A stretch of 46,270 nt of DNA from CAYYMD01 sp964480425 (lineage in GTDB: Bacteria; Planctomycetota; Phycisphaerae; SM23-33). A program made the translations under genes and the position numbers. Shown in pieces: positions 24,024 to 30,972 of the stretch. Each line of letters begins with the position of its first letter. Within the stretch, counting starts at the first letter, position 1. The stretch covers positions 1-46,270 of the forward strand of contig CAYZPY010000004.1 of NCBI GenBank assembly GCA_964480425.1, read 5' to 3'. The notes beneath the pieces were generated by a model. That model was not told the DNA's origin, ran no database searches, and saw nothing but the letters and a program-made list of their open reading frames with translations.

Positions 24024-26234
24024 CTAGGGCGCCGGCTCGACGCCGGCAAGGTTGCACAGCACGTTGGTCATCATCGCCACGGCCGAGGGCGAGGTGTATC
24101 CGCGAATGCCGTGTGAGCGGACGCCGGCCAGTGCAGCGGTGATGTCCAGACGGCTGTATATGATGACGGGACGGTCGCCTTTGAATATGGTCCTCAGTCT
24201 TAAATCGTGCCTGGCGTCGCCCAGCGTGTCGGCGAAGTCCGGGCGGTAGTCGACCCGCGATATGGGGCGAGGCCCTTTGTAAACCATCGAGGTGGCCAAC
24301 GGCACGTCTTTTCCGTCGCGCACCAGCGGAAAAATCTGCTCCCGGAACGATTCGGCGAACTGCCGCGAGCCCCCTGCGGCGTCGAGTATCAGCGTCCCGC
24401 CGGCGTCGAGATATTGCTTCAAGGTCTGGGCCTGTGCGTCGGAGAGGGTGAACTTGCCCGTTCCCGTCATCGCCGCCAACGGATGCGTGTCGGGGTCGAG
24501 GTCGGTTACGTCGAGCGGGTCTGATACTCGCAGTGCGACGTTATGCCGTCCGGCCAGGATCATCTTTAGGCGTTCCCACGCCATCGGTTCGGGGTCGTGG
24601 TTGCCGCCATGGCGGACCCTGGCCAGGTTAATCACGGCGCGGGGTTCAAATTTATCGGGCATCTTCAGCCCCCGCCAGGGGCTCGTTCTGGCGGTCCACC
24701 TTCCCTTGTCGGTGGCCAGCATGTAGGCGTTGGCCAGCAGCTCGAAGGTCGCCCTGCGCAGGCGGCTGGGTCCCAGTTGAAGCGCCAGCGACAGTTCCCT
24801 TGGCGAGTGGACCACGAGCGTGCGGACGCCGTTGGAAATTCCCATCAGCCCGCCGATGTCTTTTGGTCTGAACGTCAGTGAGTATACCGGCGAGCGGGGT
24901 CCCAGGGTCGACGGCTCGTATTCGGGCAGCATTTTTTTATAGACCTTGGTGACGTCGATCGTGAAGTCGGAATTGTTGCACGCCGCCTCCGAAACGATCA
25001 TCCCGCCCTGGAGCACGAAGCGGCGGAGTTTTTTAATCTGCGCGGCGTCGGGCTCCCATGGTCCCGCGCCGGATATGTATAGAATCGGCGACTGGCGCCA
25101 GTCGGATATTGGCGCGTCGGCGTCGACTATCTGCCAGCCGAGGTCGCGCTCGAATGTCTCGGACAGAAACGCGGTGAGTCTGGCGGCGTCCCTGGGACGG
25201 GTGTTCCACCTTCCGGAGTATCGCAACTTGTTGATAACGACCGGGCGACCGCCCCTGGCCAGGAACAGCACCGCAAGCGCCGTTGGCGCTGTGCGGTCGC
25301 CGTGCGACCAGCTTCCGTCGCTGTTCTGGCGGTCCGTCAGGTGGGCTGAGCCCTGTGCGTACCAGTCGTTCCCGCCGAAGCGTTTCATGCCGCCGGCGCG
25401 GCCGACGCGCTGGAGGCAGAACAACCAGTAATAGTAATAAGTGATTCCCTTGCGGGGATTTGCGCCGGCGTCGAAGTTGTCCTCCAGCCATTTTATCCCG
25501 TCGGATATGGGCTTGTATCGCCCCGATTCGGTGCACCTGACGAACCTGTCGGCGTGAAGGATTTCGAAACATTCATACAAAGTGGCCACGCCCGCGGCGG
25601 TCATGGAGCCGTACGTGCTGATGCGGGGAATCCACGACACGCGTCGATAACCCCACCCGCCATCCACCGCCTGCTGTGCGAGCCAGTGCTTCTGGACGTG
25701 TTTCCAGTATGCCGGGGGCACCTCGACGCCGCTGTCCATCGCCGCCGCCACCGCCATTGCCGCCATCTGGGAGTTGGAATTGTCGTAGACCTCCAGTTCG
25801 CCGCCTGCCGCCGGGGTGTAGGAGTATCGGCCGTTCTTGTCGGCGGCGTTTATCAGCCAGCGGGTGTCTTGGCGAATGACGCCTTTAAGCTCGTCCCGAC
25901 CCGAGGCCGCAAACGCGCACGTCCGCATCGACACGGCGTAGGTCCCCCCGAGCTTTGCGGCCGACAGCCAGTTCGTCGCGCGGCGGACCGCAGGGTCTTC
26001 GTCGTCCATGCCGGCGGTGAGCATGGCGTAGAGGCAAAGGCCCGTCTTGCCTCCGAATCGCGGATTGTCCGGCGGGTATTCGCCGATACACTTGCCGTTT
26101 TCGTCTATCTGCGAGGCCAGGTACGCCGCGGCCTTTTTCACGACACGTTCGATGTCCGCGTTCCCGGCGGCGGCGGCGGGAAACGACATACACGACCAAG
26201 CGATAAATACTGATGCCAGAGATACTTTCCGCAT
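24024..26234 (-). CDS. Secreted squalene-cyclase-fold / DUF4159 protein
   Basis: A 736-residue protein with a signal peptide (VSLASVFIAWSCMSFPAAAA, cleavage before GN). Residues about 25-345 form an alpha/alpha-barrel of prenyltransferase/squalene-oxidase repeats, with 'Q..DG.W' motifs (QQAVDGGWGYR, RQNSDGSWSHGDRTAP). The C-terminal half has two glutamine-amidotransferase-like units typical of DUF4159: SPILYISGAGPWEP with RRFVLQGGMIVSEAAC, and THPLAAMTGTGKFTLS with LKQYLDAGGTLILDAAGG. The second region ends with a short VYKGPRPISRVDYRP block. Such fusions are common in planctomycetes; their function is unknown, and cyclase activity should not be assumed. It starts 14 bases after sppA ends, so they form an operon. 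Confidence 0.88.
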   Translation of the reverse strand: MRKVSLASVFIAWSCMSFPAAAAGNADIERVVKKAAAYLASQIDENGKCIGEYPPDNPRFGGKTGLCLYAMLTAGMDDEDPAVRRATNWLSAAKLGGTYAVSMRTCAFAASGRDELKGVIRQDTRWLINAADKNGRYSYTPAAGGELEVYDNSNSQMAAMAVAAAMDSGVEVPPAYWKHVQKHWLAQQAVDGGWGYRRVSWIPRISTYGSMTAAGVATLYECFEILHADRFVRCTESGRYKPISDGIKWLEDNFDAGANPRKGITYYYYWLFCLQRVGRAGGMKRFGGNDWYAQGSAHLTDRQNSDGSWSHGDRTAPTALAVLFLARGGRPVVINKLRYSGRWNTRPRDAARLTAFLSETFERDLGWQIVDADAPISDWRQSPILYISGAGPWEPDAAQIKKLRRFVLQGGMIVSEAACNNSDFTIDVTKVYKKMLPEYEPSTLGPRSPVYSLTFRPKDIGGLMGISNGVRTLVVHSPRELSLALQLGPSRLRRATFELLANAYMLATDKGRWTARTSPWRGLKMPDKFEPRAVINLARVRHGGNHDPEPMAWERLKMILAGRHNVALRVSDPLDVTDLDPDTHPLAAMTGTGKFTLSDAQAQTLKQYLDAGGTLILDAAGGSRQFAESFREQIFPLVRDGKDVPLATSMVYKGPRPISRVDYRPDFADTLGDARHDLRLRTIFKGDRPVIIYSRLDITAALAGVRSHGIRGYTSPSAVAMMTNVLCNLAGVEPAP

Positions 26235-26248
26235 GTTCGAATTTTCGA

Positions 26249-27367
26249 TTACTTGCCCTTCCAGAGCATAAGCACGCGTGGAGCAAGGAACTTCTCAACC
26301 GAGTCTATGTCAAGCGATTCCAGCGCGCCGGACACGCCGGGAAATCCGAGCTGTTTGAGTAGCGGCTTTCGCGGCACGAAATGCACAACGTGGGGATTGG
26401 TCAGCTTGGCAAGTTCGGCCGCGGACTGCGTTGCGTCGTTGAGATATCCTATGTTATCGACCAGCCCCAGCTCCATTGCGCGGTCGGCCAGAAACGCCTT
26501 TCCGTTGAATGGCTCGGTCTGGCTGACCGTGCGTGGTTCGCCCTCGTCGCCGGTTATTGTGATTTCGACTTTCTGTGGATTGAGGCGCTGCCCCCGCCCC
26601 TGCTCGACGGCCTGTTCGAAACGCTGATACATGCTGTCGAGCATGTCCCTCACGTTGTTGCGGATTCTCTCGGACGGCTGTTCCCAGTAGTTTTCCGTCG
26701 CCTTCCAGTACCTGCTGGAAGAGGACCGGATGGTCACCATTTCCACGCCGTACTTTTTCATGGCTTCATCCAGCACCGGCCAGACCGCAATTACCCCGAT
26801 GCTGCCGGTAATCGTGTTGGGCTCGGCGTAGATTTTATCACCCGGCGCAGAGACGTAGTAGCCGCCGCTGGCGGCCATGCCACCCATCGAAACAACAACC
26901 ACTTTTCCGTGATCCTCGCGCAGCCGCCTGACCATGTCGTATATCTGGTCCGACTCAGATGCGCCCCCACCGGGCGAATCGACCCGCAGGACCACCGCCC
27001 TGACGTCCGGATTGGTGGCGACGTTCCTGTAAAACGCCGAAAAATCCGACACCGCCTTGCCGTCGATAATGCCATTAACATCATATACTGCAATGGTTTG
27101 CGGCTCCTGGCCCTTTTTAATCACAACCCGCCTGAAATGGTCCATGCCCGTAATTGCCAGCAAAGTGCCCATCCACAGGTTCAGCACCACCGAGAACACC
27201 AAGATCAGGACCAGCACGCCGATAAGCAGGCGCTTCGCCCAGGAAAATCTTCTGGGCTGATTTTGGGCCGGCGGCATCGCTGCAGGGACCGGATAAGGCC
27301 CGGCAGGAGGCGTCGGACCGGTGTCGGATTGATTTTGGCCGTGATTGGAAGAATTCTGCTCAGTCAT
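26249..27367 (-). CDS. sppA: Signal peptide peptidase SppA-type (S49 family)
   Basis: A 372-residue membrane-anchored serine peptidase that degrades cleaved signal peptides. A Pro-rich cytoplasmic head (residues 1-40) precedes a transmembrane helix (RLLIGVLVLILVFSVVLNLW). The ClpP-like domain has VVLRVDSPGGGASESDQIYD and the nucleophile motif VSMGGMAASGGYYVSAP, then NTITGSIGVIAVWP. The lysine that completes the Ser-Lys dyad normally lies in a 'SGxYK' segment. Here that place reads IRSSSSRYWKATENYW, so a Lys is present but displaced by a few residues. The ATG has AAGGAGACC upstream. Single-domain short form; role and location are inferred from family. Confidence 0.92.
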   Translation of the reverse strand: MTEQNSSNHGQNQSDTGPTPPAGPYPVPAAMPPAQNQPRRFSWAKRLLIGVLVLILVFSVVLNLWMGTLLAITGMDHFRRVVIKKGQEPQTIAVYDVNGIIDGKAVSDFSAFYRNVATNPDVRAVVLRVDSPGGGASESDQIYDMVRRLREDHGKVVVVSMGGMAASGGYYVSAPGDKIYAEPNTITGSIGVIAVWPVLDEAMKKYGVEMVTIRSSSSRYWKATENYWEQPSERIRNNVRDMLDSMYQRFEQAVEQGRGQRLNPQKVEITITGDEGEPRTVSQTEPFNGKAFLADRAMELGLVDNIGYLNDATQSAAELAKLTNPHVVHFVPRKPLLKQLGFPGVSGALESLDIDSVEKFLAPRVLMLWKGK

Positions 27368-27664
27368 TTTTCGGTCTCCTTATATTTTCTCACCCACATC
27401 GGGCGGTTTGGACGCTCCGCGACAAAACCCGCCTGCCAACCAGTCTATTATATTTGGAGTGATTTGTCTTGTCTTTTGAGTACGAATGTATTTCGCCGTT
27501 CATTTCTTAAATAGTAGTTATATTAGACTATATTACGCCGATTTACCTGTTTTAATTCCATGTGCGGATTTTCGCCCGGCGCCGGATGAAAAAAAACTTG
27601 CCAACAGGCGATAAATGATTGTAAGTATTATATATTATTGATGTTATATAAAAGATTTTTAATT

Positions 27665-27763
27665 ATGGCTTATTTATTTGACTCAGTCCGGCTGGGCGGG
27701 TACAGTAATAATTACAGGGAGCAGAGCTCCCCGCAAACTGCATTGATTTCAAACGGCTATTAA
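27665..27763 (+). CDS. Possible small protein of 32 residues (tentative)
   Basis: A frame of 32 codons from ATG 27665 to TAA 27763. It encodes MAYLFDSVRLGGYSNNY followed by a polar stretch ending ALISNGY. The stop is 15 bases ahead of a strong terminator, as expected for a short monocistronic gene. The ribosome binding site is poor (AAAAGA), and the promoter at 27678 would start transcription inside the frame, so a non-coding transcript is the alternative. No similarity recognised. Confidence 0.25.
   Translation: MAYLFDSVRLGGYSNNYREQSSPQTALISNGY
27678..27706 (+). promoter_or_regulatory. Candidate sigma70-type promoter of a small transcript
   Basis: TTGACT at 27678-27683 (5/6) and TACAGT at 27701-27706 (4/6), spacer 17 bases, in the AT-rich intergenic region upstream of the HAD gene. 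Predicted start near 27713. Confidence 0.45.
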
Positions 27764-27812
27764 ACTAGCCGTGGCAGCCTCCGGCCGGCGTTATGCGTCG
27801 GTCGGAGGTTTT
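27713..27812 (+). ncRNA. Candidate small RNA, about 100 nt, terminator-ended
   Basis: Between the promoter at 27678 and a strong terminator lie three consecutive hairpins. They are GGGAGC-AGA-GCTCCC (27717-27731), ACGGCTA-ttaaac-TAGCCGT (27753-27772) and the terminator 27778-27808 with TTTTAT. CTGC at 27738 could also pair with GCAG at 27774, enclosing hairpin 2. I do not recognise 6S, SRP, tmRNA or any riboswitch class. It may act as a free RNA or as a terminated leader of the HAD gene 180 bases downstream. Confidence 0.45.
27778..27812 (+). terminator. Strong intrinsic terminator
   Basis: 10-bp stem CCTCCGGCCG (27778-27787) with CGGTCGGAGG (27799-27808), one G-U pair. The loop can extend the stem by two more pairs. 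Followed by TTTTAT (27809-27814). Confidence 0.8.
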
Positions 27813-27992
27813 ATATTGAATGCAGGTTTGAATGTGCGGTTATTGCGCGCCCGAGACAATACTGCGCATTTGTCGTCCGGGCGCGGGATGCAACTTCAGG
27901 GTCTAGTGAAATAAATGTAACCCTGCGCGGCGTGTTGAAACAATCCCGCCCGGCGGATATCTTTCCAAAACGGCATGAACAGGAACAATAAG
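27813..27992 (+). other. Structured intergenic segment ahead of the HAD gene
   Basis: Contains a two-part hairpin at 27846-27885: outer stem CGCGCCCG with CGGGCGCG, inner stem GACAA with TTGTC. A second, weaker stem is CAGGGT (27897-27902) with ACCCTG (27920-27925). No U-tract follows either, so they are not terminators. No protein-coding sequence seen. The preceding 27368-27660 is AT-rich and holds only the sppA ribosome binding site and no clear gene. Confidence 0.4.
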
Positions 27993-28733
27993 ATGGTCGG
28001 CCCAGTTGACGGAATACTTTTCGACCTTGGCAACACTCTGGTGGACTTCGCGCCCGTCAGCACGCGGGTGCTTTACGAATCAGGCGCGCGTAATTCTTAC
28101 GATTACCTCAAAGAAATCGGCGTGGAAATACCGTCTTTCGCCGGTTACCGCAGGCGGCAAATATGGAGAATCCGCTGGCACTACATCAAAAGCCGCGCCA
28201 CCGCGCGAGAATTCAACTCACTGGAAGTGATACGCAGTCTGGCCGACGATATGGATCATCATTTCACACCCGAAGACATAATGGAGTTGGCCTGGCTGTG
28301 GTACAAACCGCTGCGTGAATCCGCCACGGTCGAAAAGGGTCTGGCGGGCGTGCTGGAACGCCTGCGCGACGCCGGTTTGAAACTGGGCATAGTTTCCAAC
28401 ACGTTCGTTCCGGGAAGGATCCTGGACCGCCACCTTGACCAGGAGGGCCTGCTGGAGTTCTTCCCCGTGCGGGTGTATTCCTGCGACGTGCGGTTCCGCA
28501 AACCGGACCGCAGAATATTCAAAATCGCGCTGCGCCGGGCGGACCTCCAGGCCCGCAGGACCGTCTTTGTGGGCGATTCGCCCCGGGCCGACGTTATCGG
28601 CGCCAATCGCGTGGGCATGATATCGGTTCTCAAAGACACCCCGGGCCTGTCGGGACTGCTGCCGGTACGGGCGGACCATCGCATAAGAAAACTGGCCGAA
28701 CTGGAGGACGTAGTCCGGCAATATCAAAGTTAA
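27993..28733 (+). CDS. HAD-superfamily hydrolase (REG-2/IA-like)
   Basis: A 246-residue HAD protein. The ATG at 27993 is preferred because AGGA lies eight bases upstream; 27975 is an in-frame alternative adding six residues. Motif I is LFDLGNTLVDF, with the nucleophile Asp present but Gly in place of the second Asp that serves as general acid/base in phosphatases. Motif II is GIVSNTFVPG, motif III the Lys of RFRKPDRRIF, and motif IV VFVGDSPRADVIGANRVGM. A helical cap domain lies between motifs I and II. The reaction cannot be told from sequence; the motif I change argues against assuming a typical phosphomonoesterase. Confidence 0.85.
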   Translation: MVGPVDGILFDLGNTLVDFAPVSTRVLYESGARNSYDYLKEIGVEIPSFAGYRRRQIWRIRWHYIKSRATAREFNSLEVIRSLADDMDHHFTPEDIMELAWLWYKPLRESATVEKGLAGVLERLRDAGLKLGIVSNTFVPGRILDRHLDQEGLLEFFPVRVYSCDVRFRKPDRRIFKIALRRADLQARRTVFVGDSPRADVIGANRVGMISVLKDTPGLSGLLPVRADHRIRKLAELEDVVRQYQS

Positions 28734-28790
28734 ATAAACCCGCCCGGCAATGCATCAGCAGGGGTCAAGGGGATACACACGAAAGCGCGG

Positions 28791-28952
28791 GTGTCCCGAT
28801 TCGGAAGTCGGGCGGCCTGGTTGCTGCAGAACTTTGGCAGCACGTATGACGCGGGCTCGGCGGGTCGGGACGGACAGGTGCCGGAACCGGCCTTTGCTGC
28901 GTTATTGGCATTATCAGGATTGATTCTCCTTCGCCGTCGTCGTGTTGCCTGA
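28791..28952 (+). pseudogene. 3' relic of a PEP-CTERM protein gene
   Basis: The frame ending at TGA 28950-28952 encodes a perfect PEP-CTERM sorting signal: VPEPAFAALLALSGLILL followed by RRRRVA (28878-28949). Before it come AWLLQNFGSTYDAGS and GRDGQ, in the style of the linker that precedes such signals. No ATG is in frame, only a GTG at 28791 without a ribosome binding site, and no upstream exported domain remains. It is best read as the surviving end of a larger gene. PEP-CTERM proteins are sorted by exosortase in planctomycetes and other Gram-negatives. Confidence 0.7.
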
Positions 28953-28999
28953 AGTTTGAATCCTGATGTCTGAAGTTGGAGGTCTGGGTTTTCTACGGA

Positions 29000-30268
29000 T
29001 TATTCGTGCCGGAGGGCTTCGATGGGGTCGAGCGCGGCGGCGCGAAGGGCGGGATACAGCCCGCTGACAACGCCGACGATAATGGCCATGACGAACGGAA
29101 GCGCCAGCATGCCCGGGGAAATGACGGCCTGGAGTTTCAGCAGCGGCTCGACGATTCTCGGTCCGGCGAGCCCGGCGGCCACGCCAATGATTCCCCCTGC
29201 CATGGTCAGCGTGACGGACTCGACGAGGAACTGGATGACGATGTCGCGTTTTTTGGCGCCCAGTGCGCGTCGGATTCCGATCTCGCGCGTCCGCTCGGTG
29301 ACGCCGGCCAGCATTATGTTCATTATCCCTATTCCCCCCACCACCAGCGACACCGATGCGATGACGAAGAACGCGATGTTCCACAGTCGCGACTGCTCCT
29401 GCTGCTGCGTAATAAGTTCCATCGGTACCTTGATGTCGTAATCGTCGTTATCGTGATACCTCGGCAGCAGGTGGCGCAGTATTGAGGCGGCGTTCATGAC
29501 GGCGCGGCGGTCGGCCATCTTGAGAATAATTTGGCTGACCTCGACCTTTTCGATCATGAAGGTTCCTGCGGATCTCATGACCGTCATGTCGCCGAACCGT
29601 TCGCGGTCGGCCGAGAGAGGCACGATGACGGTGTTTTCGCTGAGGTTTTTGGACAGCGTGGTCGGCAGGCGCTCAAGGACGCCCACCACGGTGAACGGCT
29701 CGTTGTTCAGGCGGATTATCCGCCCCAGCGGGTCGCGGTATCCGAACAGGCGGTCCGAGAGTGAGCGGAGGATAACGCAGTGCGCCTTTCGGCGGATCAT
29801 GTCCGCCGAGGTGATGAACCGCCCGGCGTCGAGGCGCATCTGAACGATTCGCCCGTAACTCGGTTCGGTGCCCAGGACGTCGGCCTCGAACTTCTTGCCC
29901 ATGGCGTAGAGGTGTTTTTGGGTCTTGTGCGCTACGACGCACATTTGAATTTTTGGAATGTTGCTTTTTATGATATTCACGTCTCGCCTGGTGAGCCCGA
30001 AGACAAGGGCCTGGAATCCTAGTCCGCTGCTGGCGGAGCCCTGGTCGGCCGGGGGCTTGATCGAGTCGATGATGATGTTGTCGCTGCCCATCTCGCGCAG
30101 TGCCGCCTGCGAACGCCGCGAGGCGCCTTCGTTTATAGCCAGCATCACGATTACCGACCACACGCCGAAGATTATGCCCAGCATGGTAAGCGCCGAGCGA
30201 ACCTTGTGCACCGCAAGCGAGTGCAGGGCGAGCTGAACGATGTCTTTTGCCTTGTTAATCGCTTTCAT
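29000..30268 (-). CDS. ABC transporter permease, MacB-like
   Basis: A 422-residue permease with the MacB core layout. It has a first transmembrane helix (SALTMLGIIFGVWSVIVMLA), a periplasmic core domain (about residues 45-260) and three C-terminal FtsX-like helices (IAFFVIASVSLVVGGIGIMN, SVTLTMAGGIIGVAAGLAG, MAIIVGVVSGLYPALRAAALDP). The end 'LDPIEALRHE' is the family's C-terminus. The ATG at 30268 is chosen because it gives MKAINKAKDIVQLALHSL, the usual start. It overlaps the ATPase gene end by 14 bases. Together with the ATPase, adaptor and TolC it forms a tripartite exporter; substrate unknown (macrolides, peptides or lipoproteins in relatives). Confidence 0.93.
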   Translation of the reverse strand: MKAINKAKDIVQLALHSLAVHKVRSALTMLGIIFGVWSVIVMLAINEGASRRSQAALREMGSDNIIIDSIKPPADQGSASSGLGFQALVFGLTRRDVNIIKSNIPKIQMCVVAHKTQKHLYAMGKKFEADVLGTEPSYGRIVQMRLDAGRFITSADMIRRKAHCVILRSLSDRLFGYRDPLGRIIRLNNEPFTVVGVLERLPTTLSKNLSENTVIVPLSADRERFGDMTVMRSAGTFMIEKVEVSQIILKMADRRAVMNAASILRHLLPRYHDNDDYDIKVPMELITQQQEQSRLWNIAFFVIASVSLVVGGIGIMNIMLAGVTERTREIGIRRALGAKKRDIVIQFLVESVTLTMAGGIIGVAAGLAGPRIVEPLLKLQAVISPGMLALPFVMAIIVGVVSGLYPALRAAALDPIEALRHE

Positions 30269-30968
30269 TTGTGCTGCGTTTTGGTGTGGTTGCCACGTCC
30301 GATTCGATAAGCCCGTCGCCAATGGCCACCATCCGCTCGGCGTGTGCGGCGATGTGGTCTTCGTGTGTGACGGCAACGATGGTGCATCCCCGTCGGTTGA
30401 GGTCGTCGAAGATGGACATTATCTCCTGCCCGGTCCGCGAGTCGAGGTTTCCGGTGGGTTCGTCGGCGAGGATGACCAGCGGGTCGTTCGCCAGGGCCCG
30501 CGCGATGGCGATCCGCTGCCTCTGCCCGCCGGACAACTCGGTGGGGCGGTGGTCCAGGCGATGCTCCAGGCCGACCCTTGCGGCCAGTTCTGCGCTTATG
30601 CGGTGGCGGTCTGCACGGGACGTGCCTTGGTACACCAGCGGGACCTCGATGTTCTGGGCGACGGTCATCCACGGGATGAGGTTGAACGACTGGAAGACGA
30701 ATCCGATCCGCAGGTTGCGGATCTGGGACAGTTCGTTGTCCGACATGTGCGAGACGTCCTGCCCGCCGAGGAAGTACCGCCCGCTGGTGGGCTTGTCCAG
30801 GCAACCGAGTATGTTCAGCATGGTGCTCTTGCCCGAGCCGCTGGGACCGGTGATGGCGATGTATTGACCGGCGCGGACGGTCAGTTCGATGCCCCTCAGG
30901 GCGGGCACGCCCGGACCTATGGGGTAAATTTTCCACACGTCTGACAGTTGGATGATAGGGTGGTCCAT
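30255..30968 (-). CDS. ABC transporter ATP-binding protein, MacB/LolD-like
   Basis: A 237-residue nucleotide-binding subunit. It has Walker A GPSGSGKST, Q-loop FVFQSFNLIP, signature LSGGQRQRIAIARALA, Walker B VILADEPTGNLDS and switch His VTHEDH. The 'NLDS' after Walker B is typical of the LolD/MacB class. It drives the exporter formed with the permease at 29000. It starts four bases after the adaptor gene and overlaps the permease, so all are co-transcribed. Confidence 0.96.
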   Translation of the reverse strand: MDHPIIQLSDVWKIYPIGPGVPALRGIELTVRAGQYIAITGPSGSGKSTMLNILGCLDKPTSGRYFLGGQDVSHMSDNELSQIRNLRIGFVFQSFNLIPWMTVAQNIEVPLVYQGTSRADRHRISAELAARVGLEHRLDHRPTELSGGQRQRIAIARALANDPLVILADEPTGNLDSRTGQEIMSIFDDLNRRGCTIVAVTHEDHIAAHAERMVAIGDGLIESDVATTPKRSTNESD

Positions 30969-30972
30969 GGGA

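Noticed and set aside
23614..24057. 147-codon minus-strand frame through the ilvB leader
   Set aside because: Starts inside the neighbouring gene and crosses the promoter and both hairpins; no protein family features.
24024..26234. Hopanoid/squalene cyclase
   Set aside because: Only the fold repeats match; it is secreted and fused to DUF4159-type domains, and the DXDD acid motif was not seen.
28734..28999. Possible tRNA or other RNA gene after the HAD gene
   Set aside because: No cloverleaf or T-loop motif; the segment is explained by the PEP-CTERM relic.
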